A stretch of 64,000 nucleotides of DNA from Candidatus Anaeroferrophillus wilburensis (lineage in GTDB: Bacteria; Desulfobacterota; Anaeroferrophillalia; Anaeroferrophillales; Anaeroferrophillaceae): positions 57,223 to 121,222 of the forward strand of contig JAFGSY010000020.1 in the NCBI GenBank assembly GCA_016934315.1, in the 5' to 3' direction. The notes beneath the pieces are model-generated. The model was not told the origin of the DNA. It saw nothing but the letters and a program-made list of their open reading frames with translations, and made no database searches. A program made the position numbers and the translations under genes. Below are positions 51,695 to 62,033 of the stretch, piece after piece. Positions within the stretch are counted from its first letter, which is position 1. The number at the start of each line of letters is the position of its first letter.

Positions 51695-52989
51695 TTCCTT
51701 TTACTGACTGATTCAAGGATCAACGGCATATCTGGGCTGATGTCGCCGCTGATAATTTCGGTCATAACGCCGTTGGTGGCGCCGGTGGTAACCGGGACTG
51801 CCACCGGCTGGTTGTCGCGCAAGGTCCAGACTCGCTGCGTTTTCCGGCCGGTACTTTCAGCACTTTTCCGAGGCCCGGTGCGGGCAGGACGGGGAAAGAG
51901 TTTGCTCAGCAGGCTGCCGCCCGCCTTGGCGGCAGATTTTACTTCCGGCTGAGGCGGAAGATACCGCAAGGCGGCATTTGGCACCAGCAGGGCATCAGTA
52001 ACCTGTCTGACCACGATATCTGCCGTGGCGGTCATGCCGGGGCGCAGGGAGAGGTCTGAATTGTCAACATTGAGAACGGTCAGATAGGTCACCACCCCTT
52101 CAGAAGACTGGGAACCGTAGCGCACCTGAACAATATGGGCGGGAAAGGTGCGATCCGGATAGGCATCCACCATAAAAGTACCCTGCTGTCCCTCCCTTAC
52201 CTGCCCCACATCAGCCTCATCCACATCCACATGGAGTTCCATCTTGGTCAGATCCTCTGCCAGGGTGAAAAGCACTGGAGCCTGCAGGGACGCGGCCACC
52301 GTCTGCCCCGGCTCGACGCTGCGTTTGAGAACCACGCCGTTGATCGGTGAAACAATGATCGCCTTTTCCAGGTTGGTCTGGTCAACCCGAAGTCTTGCCT
52401 CCGCCTCGGCGATATTGGCCCGAATCATAGCTTCACTTGCCCGGGCACGTTTGAGTACCGCCTCGGCCGCATCGAAATCATGCACCGAGGGTATCCTGCC
52501 CCCGCTGAGTTCACGGGTCCGGGCTAACCGCTCCAACTCCTTTTCGGCTTCAAACAGGCTGGCCTGGGCCTGGTGCAGGTTGGCCCGGGACGATGCCACG
52601 GCGGCCCGCGACTGGTTTGCCTGGGCTTCAAGCTTGGTGGTATCGATTCTGGCCAGCACTTGGCCGGCCTTGACAACATCGTTGTAATCCACTGCCACGG
52701 ATGCGATGGTGCCGGAAACCTCGGAGCCCACATCCACCTGATTGGTCGGCTGCAGGTTGCCGGTGGCAGTGACGGTGACGGTAAAATCACCGCGCTGCGC
52801 CGCCACGGTCTGGTACTCTATTGCCTGGTCATTGCGCCCCGTAATCCATCGAAGGGAGACAACAATGACCACCACCAGCAGCACGCCCCAAACCAGCAGG
52901 CGATTAAGATGTTTGTTCCTGCCGGCGGACGGCTCCAGTCCCAGGGTTTTTTTCAGGTCAGCGCTGCCAGCCATCTCTGTTGTGTTCAT
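51691..52989 (-). CDS. HlyD/MacA-family periplasmic adaptor
   Basis: 432-aa membrane-fusion protein. An N-terminal anchor helix (LVWGVLLVVVIVVSLRW) is followed by lipoyl (GNLQPTNQVDVGSEVSGTI), a coiled-coil hairpin (residues about 110-220) and barrel domains. The C-terminal tail is longer than MacA, rich in basic and proline residues. It bridges the MacB-like ABC pair to the outer-membrane channel. ATG 52989 is preceded by AAAAGGATAAA. Confidence 0.88.
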   Translation of the reverse strand: MNTTEMAGSADLKKTLGLEPSAGRNKHLNRLLVWGVLLVVVIVVSLRWITGRNDQAIEYQTVAAQRGDFTVTVTATGNLQPTNQVDVGSEVSGTIASVAVDYNDVVKAGQVLARIDTTKLEAQANQSRAAVASSRANLHQAQASLFEAEKELERLARTRELSGGRIPSVHDFDAAEAVLKRARASEAMIRANIAEAEARLRVDQTNLEKAIIVSPINGVVLKRSVEPGQTVAASLQAPVLFTLAEDLTKMELHVDVDEADVGQVREGQQGTFMVDAYPDRTFPAHIVQVRYGSQSSEGVVTYLTVLNVDNSDLSLRPGMTATADIVVRQVTDALLVPNAALRYLPPQPEVKSAAKAGGSLLSKLFPRPARTGPRKSAESTGRKTQRVWTLRDNQPVAVPVTTGATNGVMTEIISGDISPDMPLILESVSKRK

Positions 52990-52997
52990 GGTCTTTT

Positions 52998-54473
52998 TTA
53001 TCCTTTTCCCGGAAATTGCAGGGTTGACGATGAACGCCATCCCCCTCCAAGGACCTTGTACAGCCGAACCAGGTTTGCGGTGACCATGCCATCACTTTCG
53101 GCCAGCTGATCTTCAAAGGAGAGCAGCGACCGCTGGGCGTCCAGCACTGCCGCAAAGTCCACTAGACCGGCATGGTACTGAATCGCCGCCAACGCTTCAA
53201 CCTGGCGGGCGGCATCCACTGCGTCAACCAGCCGCTCCCGGCGCAGCTGCTCTTCGGCATAGGCGGCAAGGACGTTCTCCACCTCTTCCAAGGCGCCCAG
53301 CACTGCCGCTTCGTAGGCACACACATACTGCTCTTGGATCGCAGACTGTACCTCAATGTTTTGCCGAATGGCTCCCGCATCGAAGATGTTCCATGACACA
53401 CGGGGACCGATGCTCCAGTTCTTACTGGTGGAGGTGAACAACTCGGTTGAAGAGAGGGATTCCAGGCCAATGGAGCCGGCCAGTCGGAATTTTGGGTAAA
53501 GATCTGCCGTAGCTACCCCGATGCGGGCCGTCTGGGCGGCAAGATCGTATTCCGCCCGCCGGATATCCGGCCGCTGCCGCAACGCTTCAGCCGGCACCCC
53601 GACGGCCACCATCGGAGGGATGACCGGAATCGGCCGGGCTTCCGCCAACAGCTCATGGACACTGCCTGGCACTGCCCCGGCCAGGACGGCCAACCGGTTT
53701 TTTGCCTCTTCCAGGCTGCTGCGCAGTGTAGGAATCCGGGATCTGGTGCTCTCCAGATTATAGCGCGCCTGCTGCAAAGCCAATTGATCACTGAGTCCGG
53801 CCTGGCAGCGCGCGTTGACCAAGTCAAAGGTCTGCTGCTGCATGGCCAGATTGCTTGCAGCAATGGCAAGGCGACTCTGCAACGTACGGGTATCCAGGTA
53901 ATTCAGGGCGATCTCGGCAGTCAACGACACCAGGACGTCGCGCAGACCCTCATGGCTGGCGGCAAGCTCCGCCTCGGCCGCCTCCACAGTGCGCCGCACA
54001 CCACCGAAGATATCCACTTCCCAGCCGGCATCAAGACCGACAACATAGAAGTTGCGCGTCGGGCCACCGCCGCTGCTTTGACTTCTGGTGACCAACCCGC
54101 TGGCATCCATGGCAGGAAGCTGCGCAGCCCGACTGATGCCCCGGCGGGCACGGGCCTCCCGCACCCTGGCCACAGCCAGCTGCAGATCGAAATTATTGTC
54201 AACCGCCTGTTCGATAAGACTGGTCAGAACTGAATCATTAAGAACCTCCCACCAGCTGGACAGCTGGTGGACATCCGCCGCCTCTCCTGACAAACCCTGC
54301 CTGAGTTCCGTATGCCAGGCAGCCGGAACACTGCGCTCCGGCGGCGCATAATCGGGACCGACAGCTGCACAACCGGCAAAGAACAGGAAGAATGAGAGCT
54401 GCAGCACCGCAACAAGGCGACGCCATAGATAGGCCTTTCGCTGGTTGTGCCACCCGAGACATGATGGGATCAT
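52998..54473 (-). CDS. Outer-membrane efflux lipoprotein (NodT/TolC family)
   Basis: 491-aa outer-membrane factor with a lipobox-like FFAGCAAVGPDYAPPE, typical of NodT/OprM-type lipoproteins, and two OEP repeats containing long coiled helices. It is first in the efflux operon and would form the exit duct for the MacAB-like exporter. Confidence 0.88.
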   Translation of the reverse strand: MIPSCLGWHNQRKAYLWRRLVAVLQLSFFLFFAGCAAVGPDYAPPERSVPAAWHTELRQGLSGEAADVHQLSSWWEVLNDSVLTSLIEQAVDNNFDLQLAVARVREARARRGISRAAQLPAMDASGLVTRSQSSGGGPTRNFYVVGLDAGWEVDIFGGVRRTVEAAEAELAASHEGLRDVLVSLTAEIALNYLDTRTLQSRLAIAASNLAMQQQTFDLVNARCQAGLSDQLALQQARYNLESTRSRIPTLRSSLEEAKNRLAVLAGAVPGSVHELLAEARPIPVIPPMVAVGVPAEALRQRPDIRRAEYDLAAQTARIGVATADLYPKFRLAGSIGLESLSSTELFTSTSKNWSIGPRVSWNIFDAGAIRQNIEVQSAIQEQYVCAYEAAVLGALEEVENVLAAYAEEQLRRERLVDAVDAARQVEALAAIQYHAGLVDFAAVLDAQRSLLSFEDQLAESDGMVTANLVRLYKVLGGGWRSSSTLQFPGKG

Positions 54474-54596
54474 GACATGGTCACCTTATTACCTCTGCTG
54501 TCAGGCGGGACAAGCAACCAAGGGGAAAAAGCATCTTCAATACCAGTCAATGGTCAGAGAAGCTGCCATCAACACTCTTCTTCTGCATGCACTAGC

Positions 54597-56297
54597 TCAC
54601 TGTTTTGCCGCCACCTTGGCCCAGGAATCGCGCAGGGTGACCGCCCGGTTGAAGACCGGCGACTCGGCTGTCGAACTGCGGACATCGGCACAGAAATACC
54701 CCAGCCGCTCAAACTGAAACGGCTGACCGGTCGGCAGGTCCACCACGCTTGGTTCCACCTTGCAACCGTCCAGGATTTCCAGGGAGCCGGGATTGAGAAA
54801 AGCGGTGAAGTCGGAGCCATCCCTCTCGCCACCCGGGTTGGGATGGGTGAACAGGCGATCATAGAGACGCACCTCGGCATCCCGGGCATGGCTGGCGGAT
54901 ACCCAGTGAATGGTCCCTTTGACCTTGCGGCCGTCAGGCGAGGAACCGCCCCGGGTCTCAGGGTCATAGGTACAGTGAACTTCCAGCACCTCCCCGGTCT
55001 GCTCATCTTTGACCACCCGCTCGCAGGTGATGTAGTAGGCATAGCGCAGCCGCACCTCCCGACCGGGGGTCAGACGGAAAAATTTCTTCGGCGGCTCTTC
55101 CAGGAAGTCATCCCGCTCGATATAAAGCTCACGGGAAAAAGGCAGCAGCCGGGTACCAGCCGCCGGGTCCTCGGGATTATTGATCGCTTCCAGCTCCTCC
55201 ATCCGGCCTTCAGGATAATTGGTGATCACCACTTTGAGCGGCCTCAGGACGCCCATCAGCCGCAGCGCTCGGCGGTTCAGATCCTCACGCAGACAGTGTT
55301 CCAGCAGCGCCAGATCCACCGTACTGTCTTTTTTGGCCACCCCGATCCGATCGCAGAAATCCCGGATTGCCTCCGGGGTAAAACCACGCCGGCGAAGACC
55401 GGCAATGGTGGGCATCCGGGGATCATCCCAGCCGCTCACCAGCCCCTGTTCCACCAGCTGCAGAAGTTTCCGCTTGCTCATCACCGTATAGCTCAGATTA
55501 AGGCGGGCAAACTCAATCTGCTGGGGATGGCAGGAAACCGGCAGCTGATCGAGAATCCAATCATAGAGGGGACGATGATCTTCAAATTCCAGGGTACAGA
55601 TGGAATGGGTAATGCCTTCAAGGGAGTCGGACAGACAATGGGCGAAATCATACATGGGATAGATGCACCACTGACTCCCGGTCCGGTGATGCTCGGCGCG
55701 CAGGATGCGGTAGATAACCGGGTCCCGCATGTTGAGATTCCCTGAACGCATGTCGATCTTCGCCCGCAGCACCCGGGAACCGTCGGGAAACTCGCCGGCC
55801 CGCATGCGGGCGAAGAGCTCAAGGTTTTCCTCCACCTGCCGGTTCCGGTAGGGACTGTCTTTCCCCGGCTCGGTGAGGGTGCCGCGATAGGCTCTTACCT
55901 CCTCAGGTCCCAGATCGCAGACATAGGCTTTCCCAAGCTCGATCAACTGAACCGCATAGTCGTAAAAATCGGCAAAATAGTCAGAGGCAAAAAACTGCCG
56001 TTCCCCCCAGTCAAAGCCAAGCCAGCGGACATCCTCCTTGATCGACTCCACATACTCAACCTCTTCTTTACTGGGGTTGGTATCATCGAAACGCAGGTTG
56101 CAGAGGCCGCCGTTTCTGGCCGCCAGGCCAAAATTGAGACAGATGGACTTGGCATGGCCGATGTGCAAGTAACCGTTGGGCTCCGGTGGAAACCTGGTCA
56201 GCACCCGGCCGTCATGCTTGCCGCTTTGCCGGTCAGCAGTGATAATCTCCTGAATAAAATTACCAACTACGCTCTTGTTTACATTTTCTCCTGCCAT
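54597..56297 (-). CDS. glnS: Glutaminyl-tRNA synthetase
   Basis: 566-aa class I synthetase charging tRNA-Gln. HIGH motif [15 protein letters not shown] at about residues 38-52, KMSKS loop [12 protein letters not shown], and the two anticodon-binding barrel domains at the C-terminus (about 340-560). The presence of GlnS means Gln-tRNA-Gln need not come from the transamidation route. Same length class as E. coli GlnS (554 aa). Confidence 0.97.
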   Translation of the reverse strand: MAGENVNKSVVGNFIQEIITADRQSGKHDGRVLTRFPPEPNGYLHIGHAKSICLNFGLAARNGGLCNLRFDDTNPSKEEVEYVESIKEDVRWLGFDWGERQFFASDYFADFYDYAVQLIELGKAYVCDLGPEEVRAYRGTLTEPGKDSPYRNRQVEENLELFARMRAGEFPDGSRVLRAKIDMRSGNLNMRDPVIYRILRAEHHRTGSQWCIYPMYDFAHCLSDSLEGITHSICTLEFEDHRPLYDWILDQLPVSCHPQQIEFARLNLSYTVMSKRKLLQLVEQGLVSGWDDPRMPTIAGLRRRGFTPEAIRDFCDRIGVAKKDSTVDLALLEHCLREDLNRRALRLMGVLRPLKVVITNYPEGRMEELEAINNPEDPAAGTRLLPFSRELYIERDDFLEEPPKKFFRLTPGREVRLRYAYYITCERVVKDEQTGEVLEVHCTYDPETRGGSSPDGRKVKGTIHWVSASHARDAEVRLYDRLFTHPNPGGERDGSDFTAFLNPGSLEILDGCKVEPSVVDLPTGQPFQFERLGYFCADVRSSTAESPVFNRAVTLRDSWAKVAAKQ

Positions 56298-56373
56298 GGA
56301 TCTCTCGTTCCCAAACTAAAAAAAGTTGCAACTTACTTAAAACAACAACATTAATCACATAACCGGCAAGCTG

Positions 56374-56598
56374 TCAGCCAATGCTGAAACCATCGCTGAC
56401 AGCCTTGGCGATCAGCAGTACAAGTGGCGTCAGATGAAAGAAAAGGTCAAAAATATCAAGCGGCCTCTTCAGTGTCCCCTGCTTCAGCATGATCAGCTTT
56501 TCCACTACGTGGGGCATGGGATAGAAAGGCGCCAGCAAAGCAACAACGGCAATCAGCGCCAGCACTGGATAGGAGATGCTATCGAGAAAATTCCCCAT
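56374..56598 (-). CDS. Small two-helix membrane protein
   Basis: 74-aa protein with two hydrophobic segments (SYPVLALIAVVALLAPFYP and HLTPLVLLIAKAVSDG) flanking a basic loop. It resembles short proteins of unknown function that often accompany membrane transporters. It is divergent from the alpha/beta hydrolase genes. Confidence 0.7.
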   Translation of the reverse strand: MGNFLDSISYPVLALIAVVALLAPFYPMPHVVEKLIMLKQGTLKRPLDIFDLFFHLTPLVLLIAKAVSDGFSIG

Positions 56599-56712
56599 AG
56601 GTTATTGTTTTCCTTATCGTCAGAAGGAAAGACACGTCATTCCTTGGCTTGCCGGATAACCATAAGTATGCCATACTCGAAAAAAGAAATCATCTCATTT
56701 TCCGGAGTTCTC

Positions 56713-57393
56713 ATGCAGGAAGATCGCGTCAGCATTCCCCTCGGGCACGGGCTGCCCCCGGTTTCCGGGATTATGACCCTGCCAACGGCATTCCAACCGG
56801 GAACGGGCACCGGCATCATCATTGCCCACGGCGCAGCCAACACCATGGAACTGCCCCTGCTGGTGGCCTTCACCCGCGGGCTTGCCAAGGCTGGATACCC
56901 CTCGCTGCGTTTTAACTTTCCCTACAGCGACCAGAGGAAAAAATCTCCTGACCCACAAATGGTCCTGGAGCAAACCTGGCTGGCAGCCAGCCATTTTTTT
57001 GCCCGCAGTCCGCAGTACAAGCCGGCAGCAATTGTCGGCGCCGGCAAATCGATGGGCGGCCGGGTCATGGCCCAGCTGATGGCCAAAAAGGCAATGAGAC
57101 TTGAGAAACTGATTTTTCTCGGCTATCCATTGCACGCCCCCGGCCGTAAAGAACAGCTGCGCGCTGCCCACCTCTATGAGATCATCGTACCGCAGCTTTA
57201 TTTTGCCGGCACCAGAGACAGCCTCTGTGATCTTGGCAGCATGCAGACCGTCTTGAACAAGCTGCCGGCTCCCTGGAAACTGGAGATCATCGAGGGCGGC
57301 GATCATTCATTTCATCTGCCGAAAACAATGGGCAGAGAAGAGGCCGAGGTCTTCAAGACAATCATCGAAAAAACGATCAGGTGGCTGACATGA
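56713..57393 (+). CDS. Alpha/beta hydrolase (Tex30/KANL3-like)
   Basis: 226-aa hydrolase. The nucleophile elbow is GAGKSMGGR (Ser at G-x-S-x-G), an oxyanion region IIIAHGAANTMELP near the start, an Asp in FAGTRDSLCD and a catalytic His in EGGDHSFHLPK. Substrate unknown. ATG 56713 follows CGGAG by five bases; a start 15 codons upstream has no good site. Its stop overlaps the next start (ATGA), so both hydrolases are co-translated. Confidence 0.82.
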   Translation: MQEDRVSIPLGHGLPPVSGIMTLPTAFQPGTGTGIIIAHGAANTMELPLLVAFTRGLAKAGYPSLRFNFPYSDQRKKSPDPQMVLEQTWLAASHFFARSPQYKPAAIVGAGKSMGGRVMAQLMAKKAMRLEKLIFLGYPLHAPGRKEQLRAAHLYEIIVPQLYFAGTRDSLCDLGSMQTVLNKLPAPWKLEIIEGGDHSFHLPKTMGREEAEVFKTIIEKTIRWLT

Positions 57394-57935
57394 ACGACAC
57401 AACGCACATGGGAACCCCCCTTGTCTGCTTTTCCCACGGCAAGGAGAGCGGCCCATGGGGAATAAAGATCAGACAATTGGCGGCCATTGCCCGGCTGGCT
57501 GGCTTTGAGGTTGAAAGCATTGATTACCGCGGCCTGGATGACCCCGATGTGCGGGTTGAGAAATTGCTTGAACAAAGGTCCACGGAGGATGATGCTTTGC
57601 TGGTTCTGGCAGGCTCAAGCATGGGGGGTTACGTTGCCGCCGTGGCGGCTGAAACCCTGAAACCGGCCGGACTGTTCCTGATGGCTCCAGCAATCGCCAT
57701 TCCCGGATTCGGCCGCAACCAGGATCCGGTGCCGGCGGCCGGGCAGACAGCGATTATCCACGGCTGGCATGACGAGATCATCCCCCCTGCCCTTATTATT
57801 GATTATGCTGGACGCCACGCCCTCCCCCTGCATCTCCTTGACGACAGCCACCGGCTGGTTACCGTGCTGCCGGCGGTGGAACAGCAGTTCGCCCTCTTTC
57901 TCCAGAATATTCTGCGCCGTGACAAACAAAGATAG
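57390..57935 (+). CDS. YqiA-type alpha/beta hydrolase
   Basis: 181-aa small esterase-like enzyme: elbow LAGSSMGGYVAAV, a catalytic Asp in GWHDEIIPP and His in LLDDSHRLVTV. YqiA-like enzymes hydrolyse short acyl and CoA esters in vitro. It is translationally coupled to the preceding hydrolase. Confidence 0.82.
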   Translation: MNDTTHMGTPLVCFSHGKESGPWGIKIRQLAAIARLAGFEVESIDYRGLDDPDVRVEKLLEQRSTEDDALLVLAGSSMGGYVAAVAAETLKPAGLFLMAPAIAIPGFGRNQDPVPAAGQTAIIHGWHDEIIPPALIIDYAGRHALPLHLLDDSHRLVTVLPAVEQQFALFLQNILRRDKQR

Positions 57936-58089
57936 TGCATCCCTCGACAACAGGTAAAACTTTTTATACATATCAAATAACAGCTATATGCTGATATTAT
58001 TTATCAAGCCATTGACAAAACAATGTTTTCCTATTACTGAAGGATAAGAAAAACCATCATCAACCAGTCCGGCAGGAAAAGGAGGGATT

Positions 58090-58509
58090 ATGGAAGCGTC
58101 AAGCAGAAAGATCATTATGTTTACCACGATCACCGTTATGGCATGCCTGTTCATGCTCAGCTGTGCCACCACCAGGAAACCCGCCAACGTCGACAGCCAG
58201 GCTGCTATTGAATGGCAGCTGACTGACCAGGCGGAAATCACCTCTTTTACTAGCGAAATGGGTACTTTCAAAAATGATCCGGCCCTGACCTATACGGTAT
58301 CGGTTAAAAACACCACGACGACCCCTCAACGCTATCGCCTGAATATTTTTCTCCTCGACCAGGATAAGGCCGCCGGTCACCTGATCCCCCGGACGGGCAA
58401 ACCGCCGGTCGTCAACCCCGGCGAAACCGTTACGGTCAAAGTACCGTTCATCAAAACAACCACCGACTCGAAGAAATTACTGGTTGTCCTGAAAACCATG
58501 GCCAACTGA
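58090..58509 (+). CDS. YcfL-like lipoprotein of unknown function
   Basis: 139-aa protein with a signal peptide and lipobox FMLSC, then a beta-sandwich-like body (YTVSVKNTTTTPQRYRLNIFL) resembling small YcfL/FlgO-type outer-membrane lipoproteins. A TTGACA hexamer lies 72 bases upstream without a clear -10. It precedes the TAXI-TRAP operon by 40 bases and may be co-transcribed. Confidence 0.65.
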   Translation: MEASSRKIIMFTTITVMACLFMLSCATTRKPANVDSQAAIEWQLTDQAEITSFTSEMGTFKNDPALTYTVSVKNTTTTPQRYRLNIFLLDQDKAAGHLIPRTGKPPVVNPGETVTVKVPFIKTTTDSKKLLVVLKTMAN

Positions 58510-58549
58510 TGCAGGCAACACCTTAACTTTTTTTGCAGGAGAAACCATC

Positions 58550-59539
58550 ATGAGTAAAAAATCGATCCCCATTTCCACCTTGGTGGCAATTATAGGCTTT
58601 ATTTTCACCCTCGGTATCCAGCCAGTCGGCGCCAGGACAAACTTTGTTTCCATTGGCACCGGCGGCACCGGCGGCGTCTACTATCCCTATGGCGGCGGGG
58701 TTGCTGAAATCTGGACCAAGCATGTCAAGGGAGTCAAAGCGGTTGCCGAAGTAACCGGCGCCTCGGTGGAAAACACCAAGCTCTGCGACCGGGGTGAAAC
58801 CCTGTTCGGGGAGATCATGAGTGATGTTGCTTTCCAGGCCTACACCGGCACCGGAAAATTTGATGGCAAACCCCAGAAAATCCGCGGTATGTTTGTCATG
58901 TACCCCAATGTTTTTCATATTGTCACTCGCCAGGATTCAGGTCTTGCCTCCATTTCCGACCTTAAGGGCAAGAAGGTATCCGTCGGTGCCCCGGGCAGCG
59001 GTACGGAGTTCATGTCCAACCTGATTCTGCAGGAATCCCTCAACATCCCCTACAGTTCATTCGATGTCTTCAGATTGTCGTTCAATGAAAATGCCAACGC
59101 CCTGAAAGACAATTCCATTGATGTGGGCATCTGGTGTGTGGCACCGCCCACCTCATCAATCATGGATTTGGCCACCACCCACGCCATTAAGGTCATCCCC
59201 TTCAGCAAGGAGGAGATTGATCAGGTGACAGCCAAGTTTCCCTTCTACGCCCCCTACGCCCTGCCGGCCAATATTTACAAAGGCCAGGATCAGGATGTCT
59301 ATACGGCTTCGGTCTGGAACACCTTCATCTGCAATGCCGACCTGGATGAGGAACTGGTCTACAAGCTGACCAAGGCGGTCTTTGAAAACCAGGAATACCT
59401 GATGAAAATCCATCCCTTTGCCAAGTACACGACCCCGGAAAATGCGGTAAAATACTCCGCTATCCCACTCCATCCCGGAGCCATCAGATATATTCGCGAA
59501 CAAGGGGTTAAGGTGTCGGCACAATTGATTGCCCAGTAA
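58550..59539 (+). CDS. TAXI-family TRAP transporter solute-binding protein
   Basis: 329-aa extracytoplasmic binding protein with a signal peptide and the TAXI signature FVSIGTGGTGGVYYPYGGGVAEI at the start of the mature chain, followed by ISDLKGKKVSVGAPGSGTEF. It captures an organic acid for the downstream TRAP permease. GCAGGAGAAACCATC precedes the ATG. Confidence 0.92.
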   Translation: MSKKSIPISTLVAIIGFIFTLGIQPVGARTNFVSIGTGGTGGVYYPYGGGVAEIWTKHVKGVKAVAEVTGASVENTKLCDRGETLFGEIMSDVAFQAYTGTGKFDGKPQKIRGMFVMYPNVFHIVTRQDSGLASISDLKGKKVSVGAPGSGTEFMSNLILQESLNIPYSSFDVFRLSFNENANALKDNSIDVGIWCVAPPTSSIMDLATTHAIKVIPFSKEEIDQVTAKFPFYAPYALPANIYKGQDQDVYTASVWNTFICNADLDEELVYKLTKAVFENQEYLMKIHPFAKYTTPENAVKYSAIPLHPGAIRYIREQGVKVSAQLIAQ

Positions 59540-59646
59540 CTCGATGACAAGCATGGTTTTACCTGCTGTCAGTCTCTCGACAGCATCCCACAGTTTTTCC
59601 ATGGACCCGGTGGCCAGCGGCCGCCGGGTCCAGAGCAATAAAAAAC

Positions 59647-60138
59647 ATGCGCGAGCAATTAGGTCCTATTCCGGCTGCCAGCTGGTGGTTTGCCGGCATC
59701 ATAGTGTTGCTGCTGACCATAACGGGCTGGGCAGCCGAACCACAAGGATCACGGCTGATAATTCGCGATTTCAGCCAGGGGCGAATCATTGCCGCTTTGG
59801 CAGTCAAGCCCGGCGAAACGTTTGTCATCCGCTATATTCACTCGGTTGATAAGAAACCCATTTTTGAACGTTTTCGTCTTGACCCCGACATCGGCCTGGT
59901 TCTGGAAAAAACCTGGTTCACCATGTTTGGCGCCGGTCTGGGACACTGGGAAGGGCACGGTCACCTGACCCAGTCTGGCGGCTGGATCACCATTGATAAC
60001 ATCGAATATCCGGTAGGCAACTTTATCCTGCGTATCGGATCGCCGGGTGTTGACCATACAATTATCTATCGGGAAAAGGAGATCAACCTGTCGGCCCTGG
60101 CTCCCGGATGCCGGGCCATCGTTGAGTTTAAACAATGA
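59647..60138 (+). CDS. DUF1850 membrane-anchored protein
   Basis: 163-aa protein with one N-terminal helix (WWFAGIIVLLLTITGWAA) and the DUF1850 body (FVIRYIHSVDKKPIFERFRL, EKTWFTMFGAGLGHWEG). The family sits almost always with TAXI-type TRAP genes and is presumably an accessory subunit. Its stop overlaps the permease start by four bases. Confidence 0.82.
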   Translation: MREQLGPIPAASWWFAGIIVLLLTITGWAAEPQGSRLIIRDFSQGRIIAALAVKPGETFVIRYIHSVDKKPIFERFRLDPDIGLVLEKTWFTMFGAGLGHWEGHGHLTQSGGWITIDNIEYPVGNFILRIGSPGVDHTIIYREKEINLSALAPGCRAIVEFKQ

Positions 60139-62033
60139 ATTCTGAAACAATCGTTATTGAGGAAAATACCGCCAGTTCCCGACGCAACCTGCGGGGTCTA
60201 ACCGCTCTTTTCATTACGGCAACAGCAGTCGGGCTCTCTCTCTTCCAGCTCTATACCGCCGGCATTGCCCCCTTGGCAGCCATTTACCAACGCTCGGTTC
60301 ACCTGACCCTGATCATGGTCCTGGTATTTGCCCTCTACCCGCCCATAAAGGCTGCATCCCAGAACCGGGTTGACCTGTTTATGGTCCTCGACTGGCTGTT
60401 GATTCTGCTGACCTTGACCATCGGCGCCTATATCTGGATTGAATTCAATAGTATTGTTGAACGGCAGGGGGACTGGACCACCACCGATGTGGTGATGGGG
60501 ACCATCGCTTTGCTGCTGCTGTTGGAAGCCACCCGCCGGGTAATCGGCTTTTTCATGGCCGCCATTGCCATTATTTTTCTCCTTTTCACCTATTTCGGCC
60601 CCTGGATGCCAGAGATGCTGGCCCACAAAGGCTACAGCATCGAGCGGATCGTCACCACCCTCTACCTGACTACCGAGGGAATCTGGGGTCTGCCCACTGG
60701 GGTCGCCGCCACCTTTGTCTTCGTTTTCATCCTCTTCGGCTCCTTTCTCGAACTGACCGGCGGCGGTGATTTCTTCATTGACCTGGCCTACAGCCTGACC
60801 GGCAGACTTGCCGGCGGACCGGCGAAAACAGCCATCCTGGCCAGCGGTTTCATGGGCTCGGTTTCCGGGTCCGCGGTCGCCAACGTGGTAACCACCGGTT
60901 CGTTCACCATTCCGATGATGAAAAAGGTGGGCTACAAACCCCATATTGCCGGAGCCATAGAAGCTGCAGCATCCACCGGGGGGCAGATCATGCCGCCGAT
61001 TATGGGCGCCGGGGCCTTTCTGATGGCGGAATTCACCAACACCTCCTATCTCTATATCGTCAAAATTGCCATCGTCCCGGCAATTCTCTACTATCTCAGC
61101 GTCTTTTTCTTTGTCCATTTCGAAGCCAAAAAAGAGGGCTTCAAACCCATGGCCAAAGCCGATCTGCCGGCTTTCTGGCCGACGATGAAAAACGGGCTGC
61201 ATTTCCTCCTGCCGGTGATCATCCTGATCTACGTGCTGTTCAACAACTACAGCCCAATGATGGCCGGCTTTGTCGCAGTTGTTTCAACCCTGGCCACCTC
61301 CATGCTTCGCCGGGCCACCCGTCTCAACTTCAAAGAGATTATTGCCGGCCTTGAAACCGGAGCCCGCAATGCCATGATGGTATCGGTGGCCTGCGGCTGC
61401 GCCGGGATTATTGTCGGGTGCGTCAGTCTCACCGGCCTGGGACTCAAATTTTCCAGCCTGGTGGTTTCCCTGTCGGCCGGCAGTCCGCTGCTGGCCATCA
61501 TCCTCATCGGCCTGGCCTCCCTGGTCCTGGGCATGGGTCTGCCGGTGACCGCTTCCTACATTGTCCTGGTCATTCTCGCCGGCCCGGCCCTGATGGATCT
61601 CGGTCTGCCGATCATCGTCGCCCACATGATCGTTTTCTGGTACAGCCAGGATGCCAATGTCACGCCACCGGTTTCGCTGGCCTCTTTTGCCGGCGCCGGG
61701 ATTGCCGGCGCCTCGCCGCTGAAAACCGGCTTTGCCTCCTGGAAAATCGCCAAAGGGCTGTATGTCATCCCCATTGTCATGGCTTACCGGCCGCTGCTGG
61801 GCAATGGCCCGCCAATGGAAGTAATCCTGACCATGCTGTTCACCACCCTCGGGCTGGTGGCCTTCACCAGTTTTCTCGAACGTTTTCTGATCAAACGCCT
61901 AAATATTATTGAAACCATACTCATGGGCAGTGCCGCCCTGGGGCTCCTCTGGCCCCATTACGGCATCAGCGCCGGCGGCGCCCTGCTCCTCGCCGGGCTG
62001 GCCGGTCGCCAGTGGCTTGATGGAAAACGTTGA
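60135..62033 (+). CDS. TRAP transporter fused permease subunit (TAXI type)
   Basis: 632-aa membrane protein combining the small 4-TM (DctQ-like) and large 12-TM (DctM-like) subunits, the rule for TAXI systems. The large part contains the family block GFMGSVSGSAVANVVTTGSF and GQIMPPIMGAGAFLMAEF; sodium-coupled uptake of a dicarboxylate or similar acid is likely. It overlaps the next oxidoreductase by 14 bases, which suggests that enzyme acts on the imported substrate. Confidence 0.93.
   Translation: MNSETIVIEENTASSRRNLRGLTALFITATAVGLSLFQLYTAGIAPLAAIYQRSVHLTLIMVLVFALYPPIKAASQNRVDLFMVLDWLLILLTLTIGAYIWIEFNSIVERQGDWTTTDVVMGTIALLLLLEATRRVIGFFMAAIAIIFLLFTYFGPWMPEMLAHKGYSIERIVTTLYLTTEGIWGLPTGVAATFVFVFILFGSFLELTGGGDFFIDLAYSLTGRLAGGPAKTAILASGFMGSVSGSAVANVVTTGSFTIPMMKKVGYKPHIAGAIEAAASTGGQIMPPIMGAGAFLMAEFTNTSYLYIVKIAIVPAILYYLSVFFFVHFEAKKEGFKPMAKADLPAFWPTMKNGLHFLLPVIILIYVLFNNYSPMMAGFVAVVSTLATSMLRRATRLNFKEIIAGLETGARNAMMVSVACGCAGIIVGCVSLTGLGLKFSSLVVSLSAGSPLLAIILIGLASLVLGMGLPVTASYIVLVILAGPALMDLGLPIIVAHMIVFWYSQDANVTPPVSLASFAGAGIAGASPLKTGFASWKIAKGLYVIPIVMAYRPLLGNGPPMEVILTMLFTTLGLVAFTSFLERFLIKRLNIIETILMGSAALGLLWPHYGISAGGALLLAGLAGRQWLDGKR

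Noticed and set aside
54477..55745. Long open frame on the plus strand (over 400 codons)
   Set aside because: It lies wholly opposite glnS and the efflux lipoprotein start, and has the Pro/Gln/His-rich composition of an antisense frame; glnS has all family motifs.
60198..61202. Open frame of 334 codons on the minus strand
   Set aside because: Antisense to the TRAP permease; Gly/Gln/Asp-rich with no family likeness.
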